Shown one piece after another: positions 1 through 7,886 of a DNA stretch of 24,963 nt. The translations under genes and the position numbers were made by a program. The stretch's first letter is position 1, and each line of letters begins with the position of its first letter. The notes beneath the pieces are model-generated. The model made no database searches. It was not told the DNA's origin and was given only the letters and a program-made list of their open reading frames with translations. Origin of the DNA: JBEIVB01 sp040374085 (GTDB lineage Bacteria; Bacteroidota; Bacteroidia; UBA4408); NCBI GenBank assembly GCA_040374085.1, contig JBEIVB010000031.1, positions 1 through 24,963 on the forward strand. The letters are read 5' to 3'.

Positions 1-1691
1 CGCCTCAGGCCCATGAGCATCATGCGCAACTCGTCGCCTTCGGCAAAGCTGCACAACGCGTCTTTGCCCGATTTGAGCATGCGGTCGGCGGCATCAAACA
101 AATGGGTATGCAGCATATCGAGGTGCAGGCTACAGGCTTCGGCGCCCCGCTCACCCACCAGGCGCTCGATGCGCAGCATCATGCTCTCGGCAACGTAAAC
201 AGCGATGATCATGTCGGCAATGTTCATGAGCACTTCTTGCTCCTTACCCAACTGCATCATCAGTTTTTGCACCGCTGAGCCGGCCACCAGCAGCACGGCT
301 TTTTTGAAGCGCGCCAAGGCGTCGTGTTCCGCCTCAAAAGGTGCACCGCTGCCTCCGTTCATATCGGGCACGCTCATCAACTCTGCGGCCACCTGCTGGG
401 CAGGGGTGAGGAGGTCGAGCTCGCCTTTCATGGCCCGCTTCAAGAGCATGTCTACAATGAGCATGCGGTTTATTTCGTTGGTGCCTTCGAAGATGCGGTT
501 GATGCGCGAGTCGCGGTAGGCACGGTCCATGGGCGCTTCGGCGCTGTAGCCCATGCCGCCGTAAATCTGAACGCCCTCGTCCACCACAAAATCGAGCACC
601 TCGCTGCCGTTCACTTTTAAAATGGCGGCTTCGGCGGCAAATTGCTCCACGCCTTTGAGTTTGGCTTTCGCCGGATCCATGCCGCCTGCGGTGAGGGCTG
701 CAATGGCATCATCAATGTTCTGGCTGCATCGGAAGGTGGCCGATTCGCAGGCGTAGGTGCGAATGGCTTGTTCCGCCAGCTTGTGCCGAATGGCACCGTA
801 CTTCGAGATAGGACGCCCAAACTGCTGGCGCTCATTGGCGTACTGAATGCTTTTGTTGATGGCCTCTTTGGCACCACCCAAAGCTGCGCCGGCAAGCTTA
901 ACCCGACCCAAGTTGAGGATGTTTACGGCGATTTTAAATCCGCCGCCCCGCTCCCAGAGCAGGTTCTCAACCGGCACTTGCACATCGTTGAAGAAAATCT
1001 GGCGCGTGCTGCTGCCTTTTATGCCCATTTTGTGTTCTTCGGCATTGAAGGTGATGCCGGCATAGCTGCGCTCCACAATGAAGGCGCTGAGGTTTTCATC
1101 GTCCTCAATTTTGGCAAACACGGTAAGCACATCGGCAAACCCACCGTTGGTGATCCACATTTTTTGCCCGTTGAGGATGTAGTGCTTGCCATCTGCACTC
1201 AGCACGGCTTTGGTTTTGCCCGAGTTGGCATCGCTGCCGGCACTGGGCTCAGTAAGGCAATAACAACCTTTGTATTCTCCGGTGGCCAGCTTGGGTATGT
1301 AGCGCTTTTTTTGGTCTTCGTTGCCATAGAGCAAAATGGGCAAGGTGCCAATGCCGGTGTGGGCCGCCAAGGCAACGGCAAAGGAATGCCCGGCCCCCAG
1401 CACTTCAGTGGTGAGCATAGAGGTAACAAAGTCTTTCCCAAAACCCCCGTATTCTTCGGGTATGGAAATACCCAATAAACCCAGCTCCCCGGCCTTGTCG
1501 AGCAAGGATTGCATGAGGCCGGGTTCCTGAGCGTCAATTTCGTTGAGCTTGGGAAATACTTCCTGCTCCAGAAAGTCGCGGCAGGTTTGGGCAATCATAC
1601 GCTGCTCTTCGTTCCAATGCTCGGGTATGAAGACTTGGTTGGCGGGGGTTTCCTGTATGAGGAAGGCACCCCCGGTTGGGGTAGAAGACAT
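1..1691 (-). CDS. Acyl-CoA dehydrogenase, large (about 600 aa) type, C-terminus cut by window edge
   Basis: FAD-dependent acyl-CoA dehydrogenase, catalysing the first alpha,beta-oxidation of fatty acyl-CoA in the cytoplasm. The reverse strand reads through 563 codons without a stop from the ATG at 1691 to the window edge. Visible family motifs are CLTEPSAGSD (flavin/substrate region), LNGQKMWITNGG, and RIFEGTNEINR, whose Glu (residue 402, codon 488-486) sits where the catalytic base lies in VLCAD/MCAD-type enzymes. About 160 residues follow that Glu, as in the long VLCAD/ACAD9-like class common in Bacteroidota, where proteins are near 600 aa, so some tens of residues are probably missing. The start is supported by a candidate promoter 18 bases upstream. 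It is transcribed away from the T9SS gene. Substrate chain length cannot be told from the sequence. Confidence 0.93.
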   Translation of the reverse strand, partial: MSSTPTGGAFLIQETPANQVFIPEHWNEEQRMIAQTCRDFLEQEVFPKLNEIDAQEPGLMQSLLDKAGELGLLGISIPEEYGGFGKDFVTSMLTTEVLGAGHSFAVALAAHTGIGTLPILLYGNEDQKKRYIPKLATGEYKGCYCLTEPSAGSDANSGKTKAVLSADGKHYILNGQKMWITNGGFADVLTVFAKIEDDENLSAFIVERSYAGITFNAEEHKMGIKGSSTRQIFFNDVQVPVENLLWERGGGFKIAVNILNLGRVKLAGAALGGAKEAINKSIQYANERQQFGRPISKYGAIRHKLAEQAIRTYACESATFRCSQNIDDAIAALTAGGMDPAKAKLKGVEQFAAEAAILKVNGSEVLDFVVDEGVQIYGGMGYSAEAPMDRAYRDSRINRIFEGTNEINRMLIVDMLLKRAMKGELDLLTPAQQVAAELMSVPDMNGGSGAPFEAEHDALARFKKAVLLVAGSAVQKLMMQLGKEQEVLMNIADMIIAVYVAESMMLRIERLVGERGAEACSLHLDMLHTHLFDAADRMLKSGKDALCSFAEGDELRMMLMGLR

Positions 1692-1709
1692 AGGGTAGGT
1701 TGTTTGGGT

Positions 1710-1741
1710 CGAATGTAGGCAAAACGGCTGCTTTCTGCAAA
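1710..1741 (-). promoter_or_regulatory. Candidate Bacteroidota promoter for the acyl-CoA dehydrogenase
   Basis: On the minus strand TTTG (1741-1738) is followed after 20 bases by TACATTCG (1717-1710), one mismatch from the -7 consensus TAnnTTTG. The ATG lies 18 bases further on. Spacing fits the known -33/-7 arrangement of Bacteroidota sigma factor. Confidence 0.5.
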
Positions 1742-1807
1742 AGGCTTTGGAGATTATAATGGCATTAAAAGTGGGTTGGTCATGATGAAAATTGGAGTAA
1801 GATAGAC

Positions 1808-1815
1808 TACCTTTG
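1808..1815 (+). promoter_or_regulatory. Bacteroidota -7 element upstream of the T9SS Ig-repeat gene
   Basis: TACCTTTG is an exact match to TAnnTTTG, 19 bases before the ATG at 1835. No convincing TTTG -33 box lies at the usual 19-22 base spacing. The leader after it is A-rich, with no Shine-Dalgarno, as is normal in this phylum. Confidence 0.55.
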
Positions 1816-1834
1816 TTTTTCAAATAAACACAGA

Positions 1835-4800
1835 ATGCAGCTTTTTCGTCGATTAATACTTGGCATTGGTCTGATTTCAGCTCCGGCCGTTTCCTCCGCC
1901 TCACAGCCTACCATTGTAAGCAGTCCAAGCAACGTAAATGCTTGTGCCACGGGCCAGGCTACGTTTACCGTTGCGGCCAACAATGCGGTAAGCTATCTGT
2001 GGCAGGTTAGGACTTCGCCAACGGGTCTGTTTACTGCCCTTTCCGAAGCAGCTCCCTATTCGGGAACCACTACTGCCACCCTTACCATAACCAACCTCAC
2101 CACCGGCATGAACGGGTATCGGTTCCGTTGCATTGCCATTGGCACACCGAGCAATTTAACCGCCACGTCCAATGCCGCTCTGCTCACGGTGAATTCAGCC
2201 CCCACCTCTCTTCAAATCACGGCCAACGGTGCAACTACTTTCTGCGCTCCGGGTTCGGTAATCCTCAGCGGAAACAACGGCGGGCAGGGTGTATGGAACA
2301 ACAATTCCAACGCGCCCAGCCTTGCGGTAACCCAAAGCGGAACGTATTTCTTGACCCGTACCAATGGGTGCGGCACGGCCACCAGCAATTCCATTGTGGT
2401 TACGGTAAATCCACAGCCTACTACCGCCATCATCTTCTCAATTGGCAACCCTCAGATATGCGGCAGCGGCAGCGTGACCCTTACGGGAAATGTAAATGGA
2501 ACCTGGAACAACTCCAGCACGGCAGCTTCCATTACCGTTAGTTCCAACGGCAGCTATTTTGTAACCAACTCAAACAGCTGTGGAACGGCAACTTCAAATG
2601 TGATCAGTGTTTCGGTTACTCAGGTTCCTTCGGCACCTGTAGTTTCAACTCCTTCTCCTTATTGCCAATTTGATGTGGCATCTCCGCTTTCGGCAACCGG
2701 TAGTAATTTGCGCTGGTATACGTTGCCATCCGGCGGAACGAGCAGCACTACCCCCATAACTCCATCTACTGCTGTAGCCGGTACCTTTACCTATTACGTT
2801 GCCTCTTCAACTTTAAGTTGCGAGAGCACGCGGGTTCCCATCAATGTTGTGGTAAAGCCCCAACCTGCTGCTCCAACTCTTCAGCTTGCCCAAGGCAGCC
2901 AAAACCCTTTCTGCTTTGGAGCCTCTGCCACCATAACCGCCAGTCCTTCTGCTTCTATACTTTGGAGCACCGGCCAAACTACCGCGTCCATTACAACCAC
3001 AGCCTCCACACAGGTTTCGGCAACCTACGTTTCTGCCACAAACGGCTGTACCTCTGCCGCAGGTACATTCAATGTGCAAGAAAAGCCCGCTCTTGTTGCG
3101 GCCATTTCCGGAGCGCTAACCGGTTGTGGGCCCAGCACCACACTTTCGGCCGCGGAAAACTTGGGGTATCCGGCAGCGGTAACCTACGAATGGATTCGCC
3201 CAGATAACCAAAGTGTTTTGGGTTTGTCTCAGGTTTTCTCAACTAATGGGTTATACCTGCTGAATGTAAATCCAGCCGACGGATGCCCTGCTGTTCAAAC
3301 CTCTGCAACGGTTGCCCTCACGAACGTTGCCAGCCCAACCATCTCCGGCCAAACAGGTGTTTGTCCCAATGCCAACGTAACCTTGCAAGCCAGCGCTTCC
3401 TCGGTGATTTGGAGTACCAACGCCACCACCTCATCGATTGTGGTATCCAATGCCGGTACATACACGGTAACGGCTATAGAAAACGGCTGTACGGCAACCA
3501 GCCAGCCTTTTGTGGTTTCCAATTTATCCGGTCCTATCGCCCCAACAATCACCACCTCCGGTGCTCTATCCCTTTGTCTGGGCCAAACGATTGCACTCTC
3601 AGGCAACACCAACGGGGTGTGGAGCAACGGTGCCACCACCGCAACCATCACCGTTGGAAATGCCGGAACCTATTCGGTTACGGTTACCAACGCATGCGGC
3701 AGTTCTGTTTCCAACACCTTAACCGTAGCCCAGCTGAGCAGCCCAGCTCAGCCTCAAATCTCAGGGGCTTCCGCATTTTGTCCGGGCAACAGCGCAACCC
3801 TTGTGGCGTCTAACGGACAACAAGGGATAACCTATAATTGGATCGGTGGACCTCAGGGCAACGCTAATTATTCTATAACCGCAGCTGGCACGTATGCCGT
3901 TACTGCGATAAACCCTGCCGGATGTACCTCAGGCAATTCGGTGGTGGTTTCGCCTTGCCAAGCACTGCCCACCACCCAGCTTAGGGCAAGCGATTGCGGT
4001 AAGATGAATCTCTCCTTGGTGGCTCAAGTTGCCTGCGTTCCGGTTACCGGTGCCTCGGTTTACGAATTCCGCATACTTGATGCCAACAACAATTTGTATG
4101 CAACCCGTACCTCTTCATCCACCACCATCAGCGGAGCCAGTCTATTGCCCAATTTGCAGTACGGGCAAACCTACAAAGTGACCATTCGCGTACGCGTTGG
4201 GAATGTGTTTGGTCCGTTTGGTCAGGAGTGTTTAATTGGGATGATGTCTGCTCCAACACCGGGCAATATTGGAAGCACCATGCTCCGTCCGGCTTTTTGC
4301 AACACCACCTTGCCGCTAAACACTACGGTTTCGTATAACGGCGTTGCTATGGTGAATCAATATCAGGTACAGTTTGTGCCGTCCGGCGGTGGAAACGCCA
4401 TCCTCTTCTCCACCGGATTAAACAACTTTGCTTTATCCTCTGTTTCCGGGTTGGTGGTTGGCCAAACCTACAGCGTTTCCATCCGTGCGCGTGTAGACAA
4501 TACGTGGGGCAACTACGGCACTCCGTGCAACGTAACCATTGCCGCCCCAACCGGCGCCCGCATGGCTGAAGCAGATGAATCTGGGGAGATGCTTATAGAA
4601 GTGGGCGAGGTGGCAGAGGCAAAAGCCTTGCGCATGTCTGTGTATCCCAACCCTGCCCACCGTCAGGTAAACTTGGTGTTGGAAACGCCCGAAGCGGGTC
4701 GCCACCAATGGGAGATAATCGATTTGAGTGGCCGCAAGGTTTTAATGGGTCAAGCGGTTCATGCCCAATTGCAAACCATTTCATTGGATGGACTTCCAAG

Positions 4801-4870
4801 AGGGGTTTATTTCGTGCGTATGGCCTCACCTATGGGCTCTGTTACCACGCAGAAGTTGATCATAGAGTAA
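1835..4870 (+). CDS. Giant secreted Ig-like repeat protein with T9SS type A sorting domain
   Basis: Predicted cell-surface or released protein of 1011 aa. Residues 1-22 form a Sec signal peptide (RR, hydrophobic core, then SSAS). An Ig-like domain spans about 23-118 (C37, YLWQV, C99). Eight further modules of 65-80 residues follow to about 708, each with the pattern C-x-G-x-S-x-TL, a Trp strand, G-T-Y-x-VT and a second Cys. Two related modules of about 100 residues (713-805 and 815-905) each carry LR-x-x-C, GQTY-x-V-x-IR-x-RV and a late Cys. The C-terminal 77 residues, with YPNP at 937-940, GVYFVRM and a final QKLIIE strand, are a type A T9SS sorting domain, normally cleaved at export through the outer membrane. 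The high Ser/Thr/Asn content suits an adhesin or matrix protein. No catalytic domain is visible, so the ligand is unknown. It is monocistronic, with its own promoter element and terminator. Confidence 0.9.
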   Translation: MQLFRRLILGIGLISAPAVSSASQPTIVSSPSNVNACATGQATFTVAANNAVSYLWQVRTSPTGLFTALSEAAPYSGTTTATLTITNLTTGMNGYRFRCIAIGTPSNLTATSNAALLTVNSAPTSLQITANGATTFCAPGSVILSGNNGGQGVWNNNSNAPSLAVTQSGTYFLTRTNGCGTATSNSIVVTVNPQPTTAIIFSIGNPQICGSGSVTLTGNVNGTWNNSSTAASITVSSNGSYFVTNSNSCGTATSNVISVSVTQVPSAPVVSTPSPYCQFDVASPLSATGSNLRWYTLPSGGTSSTTPITPSTAVAGTFTYYVASSTLSCESTRVPINVVVKPQPAAPTLQLAQGSQNPFCFGASATITASPSASILWSTGQTTASITTTASTQVSATYVSATNGCTSAAGTFNVQEKPALVAAISGALTGCGPSTTLSAAENLGYPAAVTYEWIRPDNQSVLGLSQVFSTNGLYLLNVNPADGCPAVQTSATVALTNVASPTISGQTGVCPNANVTLQASASSVIWSTNATTSSIVVSNAGTYTVTAIENGCTATSQPFVVSNLSGPIAPTITTSGALSLCLGQTIALSGNTNGVWSNGATTATITVGNAGTYSVTVTNACGSSVSNTLTVAQLSSPAQPQISGASAFCPGNSATLVASNGQQGITYNWIGGPQGNANYSITAAGTYAVTAINPAGCTSGNSVVVSPCQALPTTQLRASDCGKMNLSLVAQVACVPVTGASVYEFRILDANNNLYATRTSSSTTISGASLLPNLQYGQTYKVTIRVRVGNVFGPFGQECLIGMMSAPTPGNIGSTMLRPAFCNTTLPLNTTVSYNGVAMVNQYQVQFVPSGGGNAILFSTGLNNFALSSVSGLVVGQTYSVSIRARVDNTWGNYGTPCNVTIAAPTGARMAEADESGEMLIEVGEVAEAKALRMSVYPNPAHRQVNLVLETPEAGRHQWEIIDLSGRKVLMGQAVHAQLQTISLDGLPRGVYFVRMASPMGSVTTQKLIIE

Positions 4871-4891
4871 GCGCATTTCCTTCATTTCATA

Positions 4892-4927
4892 CAGCCGCCT
4901 TCTTGCGAGGGCGGCTGTTTGTTTTTT
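4892..4927 (+). terminator. Rho-independent terminator of the T9SS gene
   Basis: An 11-bp stem (4892-4902 with 4907-4917, one T-G wobble) closes a TTGC loop and is followed by TTTGTTTTTT. It starts 21 bases after the stop. Its T-tract also holds the TTTG that serves as a possible -33 box of uvrA. Confidence 0.88.
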
Positions 4928-4958
4928 GCGGGTATGGGTGCCGAAAAAGCTAACTTTG
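4925..4958 (+). promoter_or_regulatory. uvrA promoter (-33/-7, Bacteroidota type)
   Basis: TTTG (4925-4928), 22 bases, then TAACTTTG (4951-4958), an exact -7 match. The ATG of uvrA follows after only 13 bases, so the predicted leader is about 10 nt or less. The -33 box lies inside the T-run of the preceding terminator. Confidence 0.72.
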
Positions 4959-4971
4959 CCCGCCTTTTACC

Positions 4972-7872
4972 ATGCCCAAGAAAGTTCCTCATAACTCTGC
5001 CCATCCAATGCCCTCGGCTGCCACCCACATCATCATAAAGGGTGCGCGCATCCACAACCTAAAAAACTTGGATGTGGCGATCCCGAGAAACCGTCTGGTG
5101 GTCATCACCGGACTATCGGGCAGCGGGAAATCCTCCTTGGCCTTCGATACGTTGTATGCCGAGGGCCAACGGCGTTATGTAGAAAGTCTTTCTGCGTATG
5201 CACGGCAGTTCCTGGGCAAGCTGAACAAGCCTCAGGTGGATTACATCAGGGGCATTTCTCCGGCCATTGCCATAGAGCAAAAAGTGATATCCCGAAACCC
5301 GCGCTCCACCGTGGGCACTTCAACGGAGATTTACGATTATTTGAAACTCTTATTTGCCCGCATAGGAAAGACCTATTCCCCCATCAGCGGTGAATTGGTG
5401 AAACGCGATACCGTGCAAGGCATTACCGAGATTTTGCTGGAACAGCCATTTGGTACTCAGGTGCACGTGCTGGCCGATCTTCCTCCGCAACGGCCCGTGT
5501 TGCGCCATCTGGAGATTTTACAACAACAAGGTTTTAGCAGGGTTTGGATCAAAGGGAAGATCCAACGCATAGATGAGGTGCTGGAGCTGGCAGAAGGCGA
5601 TGCAGAGTGGGGCAAAGCCTTGAAGCTGCTGAAACCCGGCGAGGTGCGCCTGCTGGTAGATCGCTTGGTGTTGGAACCCGAGTTGGAGGAAACCCGAAAC
5701 CGTCTTTCCGACAGCATACAGATTGCGTTTTACGAGGGAGGTGGCACTTGTTGGGTAGAATTGGGCGGCAAATTGCGCTCCTTCTCCAATCGCTTTGAGC
5801 GCGATGGCATGGAGTTTACCGAGCCCAGTGTACACTTCTTTGCCTTCAACAACCCCGTGGGTGCCTGCAAGCGCTGCGAAGGGTTTGGATCGGTGATCGG
5901 CATAGACGAAAACCTGGTGGTGCCCGACCCCAGGAGATCCATCTACGAGGGAGCCATTGCCTGCTGGCGCACCGAAGTGATGCATCAGTGGTACGATGAT
6001 TTTATTCTGAAAGCCTATAAAATGAAGTTCCCGGTTCATCGCCCTTACAAGGAGCTTTCTGAGGAAGAGCGCGAGGTGTTATGGAAAGGAAAAGACAAAT
6101 GGGTGGGCATAGACGGGTTCTTTCGCCATTTGGAAGAGCAAAGTTATAAAATACAATACCGTGTGCTTCTGAGCCGCTACAGGGGAAAAACCACCTGTCC
6201 GGCCTGCCGCGGCACGCGCCTGCGCGAGGATGCCGCTTATGTGAAGGTGGCCGGAATCACCCTTCAAGAGCTGGTGCTCATGCCGGTGGATGAGGCTCTG
6301 GAATGGTTTCGTTCCCTGAAACTCAACACCACCGATGCTGCCATTGCCAAACGCTTGTTGGTGGAGATCACCAACCGATTGGGCTTTCTGGTTGATGTGG
6401 GCTTGGGCTATTTAACCCTAAACCGCCTAAGCAACAGCCTCTCGGGCGGAGAGTCTCAACGCATCAACCTTGCCACCAGCCTAGGCAGCAGCCTAGTAGG
6501 CTCTTTGTATGTGCTCGACGAGCCTTCCATTGGTCTTCACCCCCGCGATACCGAGCGCCTCATTGGCGTGTTGCAAAGCCTAAAAGCATTGGGCAACACC
6601 GTGGTGGTGGTAGAGCACGATGAGGAGATCATGCGGCAGGCAGACCAGATCATAGACATAGGCCCTCTGGCCGGATCCGGTGGAGGAAAGCTTGTTTTTC
6701 AAGGCACCCTCGATGAGCTCGAAGGTTGCCGCGACAGTCTTACCGCGCGTTATCTGACCGGAGAGGAAACCATACCGCTGCCCACCACACGCCGCCCTTG
6801 GAAGCACAGCCTAAAGCTGGCAGGCGTGCGCGAGCATAACTTAAAAGATGTAACCGTGGAGTTTCCGCTGGGTGTGCTTACGGTGGTTACCGGTGTTTCC
6901 GGCAGCGGAAAAACAACCTTGGTGAAGCGCGTTCTGCATCCAGCCCTGCAACGTCACTTCGGTGGAGTGGGCGATTTGCCCGCTTCTTCGGCCTCGCTTC
7001 AAGGAGCAAGCGAACGCATCGGTGCAGTGGAGCTGGTAGACCAAAACCCCATAGGAAAAAGCTCGCGCAGCAACCCCGTAACCTACATCAAAGCCTACGA
7101 TGAAATCCGCACCCTCTTTGCCGACCAACCCCTTGCCAAACAACGCGGGCTAAAGCCCAATGCCTTTAGCTTTAACGTGGAGGGCGGAAGATGTGAGGTA
7201 TGCCAGGGTGAGGGTGAAGTAACGGTTGAGATGCAGTTCATGGCCGACCTCCACCTGCCTTGTGAAGCCTGTGGTGGCCGACGCTTCAGAGCCGAAACCT
7301 TGGAGGTGCTTTACCGAGATAAATCGGCAGCCGATGTCTTGGACATGACGGTAGACGATGCCATCGCCTTCTTTGACTCCAACCCCAATCCCGGAAACTT
7401 TGAACGGAAAATTGTGCAAAGACTCAAACCCTTACAAGATGTGGGCTTAGGTTATGTGCAACTGGGGCAATCCTCCAGCACCCTCAGCGGGGGCGAAGCA
7501 CAACGCATAAAGTTGGCCTCCTTCCTCGTAAAAGGAAGCACCGAAGGCTCCACGCTTTTCCTCTTCGATGAACCCACCACCGGCCTGCATTTCCACGACA
7601 TACGTAAGCTTTTACAGTCGTTCCATGCCCTGCTCGAACTGGGGCACAGCATTCTGGTAATTGAGCATCACCCCGATGTAATAAAAAGCGCCGATTGGGT
7701 GATCGACCTTGGACCGGAAGGTGGAAAAAACGGCGGAAATGTGGTGTTTCAAGGCACGCCCGAAGGCTTGGCCAAATGCAAAGAAAGCTACACCGGAAAA
7801 TACCTGGCCGGTCACCTCAAAGCATCTGCTCCTTACAAAGCCCCTGCCCCAAGCAAAGCCCGAAAGGCCTAA
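4972..7872 (+). CDS. uvrA: UvrABC excinuclease subunit A
   Basis: Damage-recognition ATPase of nucleotide excision repair. It dimerises, loads UvrB at lesions and acts in the cytoplasm. The 966-aa product has both ABC modules: Walker A GLSGSGKSS (47-55) with signature LSGGE (490-494) and LYVLDEPSIGLHPRD; second Walker A GVSGSGKTT (641-649) with signature LSGGE (838-842) and FDEPTTGLHFHD. Zinc pairs are CKRC 299-302 with CPAC 409-412, and CEVC 741-744 with CEAC 764-767 (CxxC-19-CxxC, the essential C-terminal finger). The protein is slightly longer than the usual 940 aa, owing to a short N-terminal lead and an Ala/Lys/Pro tail. Met13 is an alternative start, but the first ATG is already very close to the promoter. 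Bacteroidota often carry a second uvrA, and which copy this is cannot be decided here. Confidence 0.97.
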   Translation: MPKKVPHNSAHPMPSAATHIIIKGARIHNLKNLDVAIPRNRLVVITGLSGSGKSSLAFDTLYAEGQRRYVESLSAYARQFLGKLNKPQVDYIRGISPAIAIEQKVISRNPRSTVGTSTEIYDYLKLLFARIGKTYSPISGELVKRDTVQGITEILLEQPFGTQVHVLADLPPQRPVLRHLEILQQQGFSRVWIKGKIQRIDEVLELAEGDAEWGKALKLLKPGEVRLLVDRLVLEPELEETRNRLSDSIQIAFYEGGGTCWVELGGKLRSFSNRFERDGMEFTEPSVHFFAFNNPVGACKRCEGFGSVIGIDENLVVPDPRRSIYEGAIACWRTEVMHQWYDDFILKAYKMKFPVHRPYKELSEEEREVLWKGKDKWVGIDGFFRHLEEQSYKIQYRVLLSRYRGKTTCPACRGTRLREDAAYVKVAGITLQELVLMPVDEALEWFRSLKLNTTDAAIAKRLLVEITNRLGFLVDVGLGYLTLNRLSNSLSGGESQRINLATSLGSSLVGSLYVLDEPSIGLHPRDTERLIGVLQSLKALGNTVVVVEHDEEIMRQADQIIDIGPLAGSGGGKLVFQGTLDELEGCRDSLTARYLTGEETIPLPTTRRPWKHSLKLAGVREHNLKDVTVEFPLGVLTVVTGVSGSGKTTLVKRVLHPALQRHFGGVGDLPASSASLQGASERIGAVELVDQNPIGKSSRSNPVTYIKAYDEIRTLFADQPLAKQRGLKPNAFSFNVEGGRCEVCQGEGEVTVEMQFMADLHLPCEACGGRRFRAETLEVLYRDKSAADVLDMTVDDAIAFFDSNPNPGNFERKIVQRLKPLQDVGLGYVQLGQSSSTLSGGEAQRIKLASFLVKGSTEGSTLFLFDEPTTGLHFHDIRKLLQSFHALLELGHSILVIEHHPDVIKSADWVIDLGPEGGKNGGNVVFQGTPEGLAKCKESYTGKYLAGHLKASAPYKAPAPSKARKA

Positions 7873-7886
7873 AGGGCACCCAGAAA

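Noticed and set aside
642..1478. A 278-codon plus-strand open frame over the acyl-CoA dehydrogenase
   Set aside because: It is the antisense shadow of a gene with clear catalytic motifs on the minus strand; its translation shows no family features.
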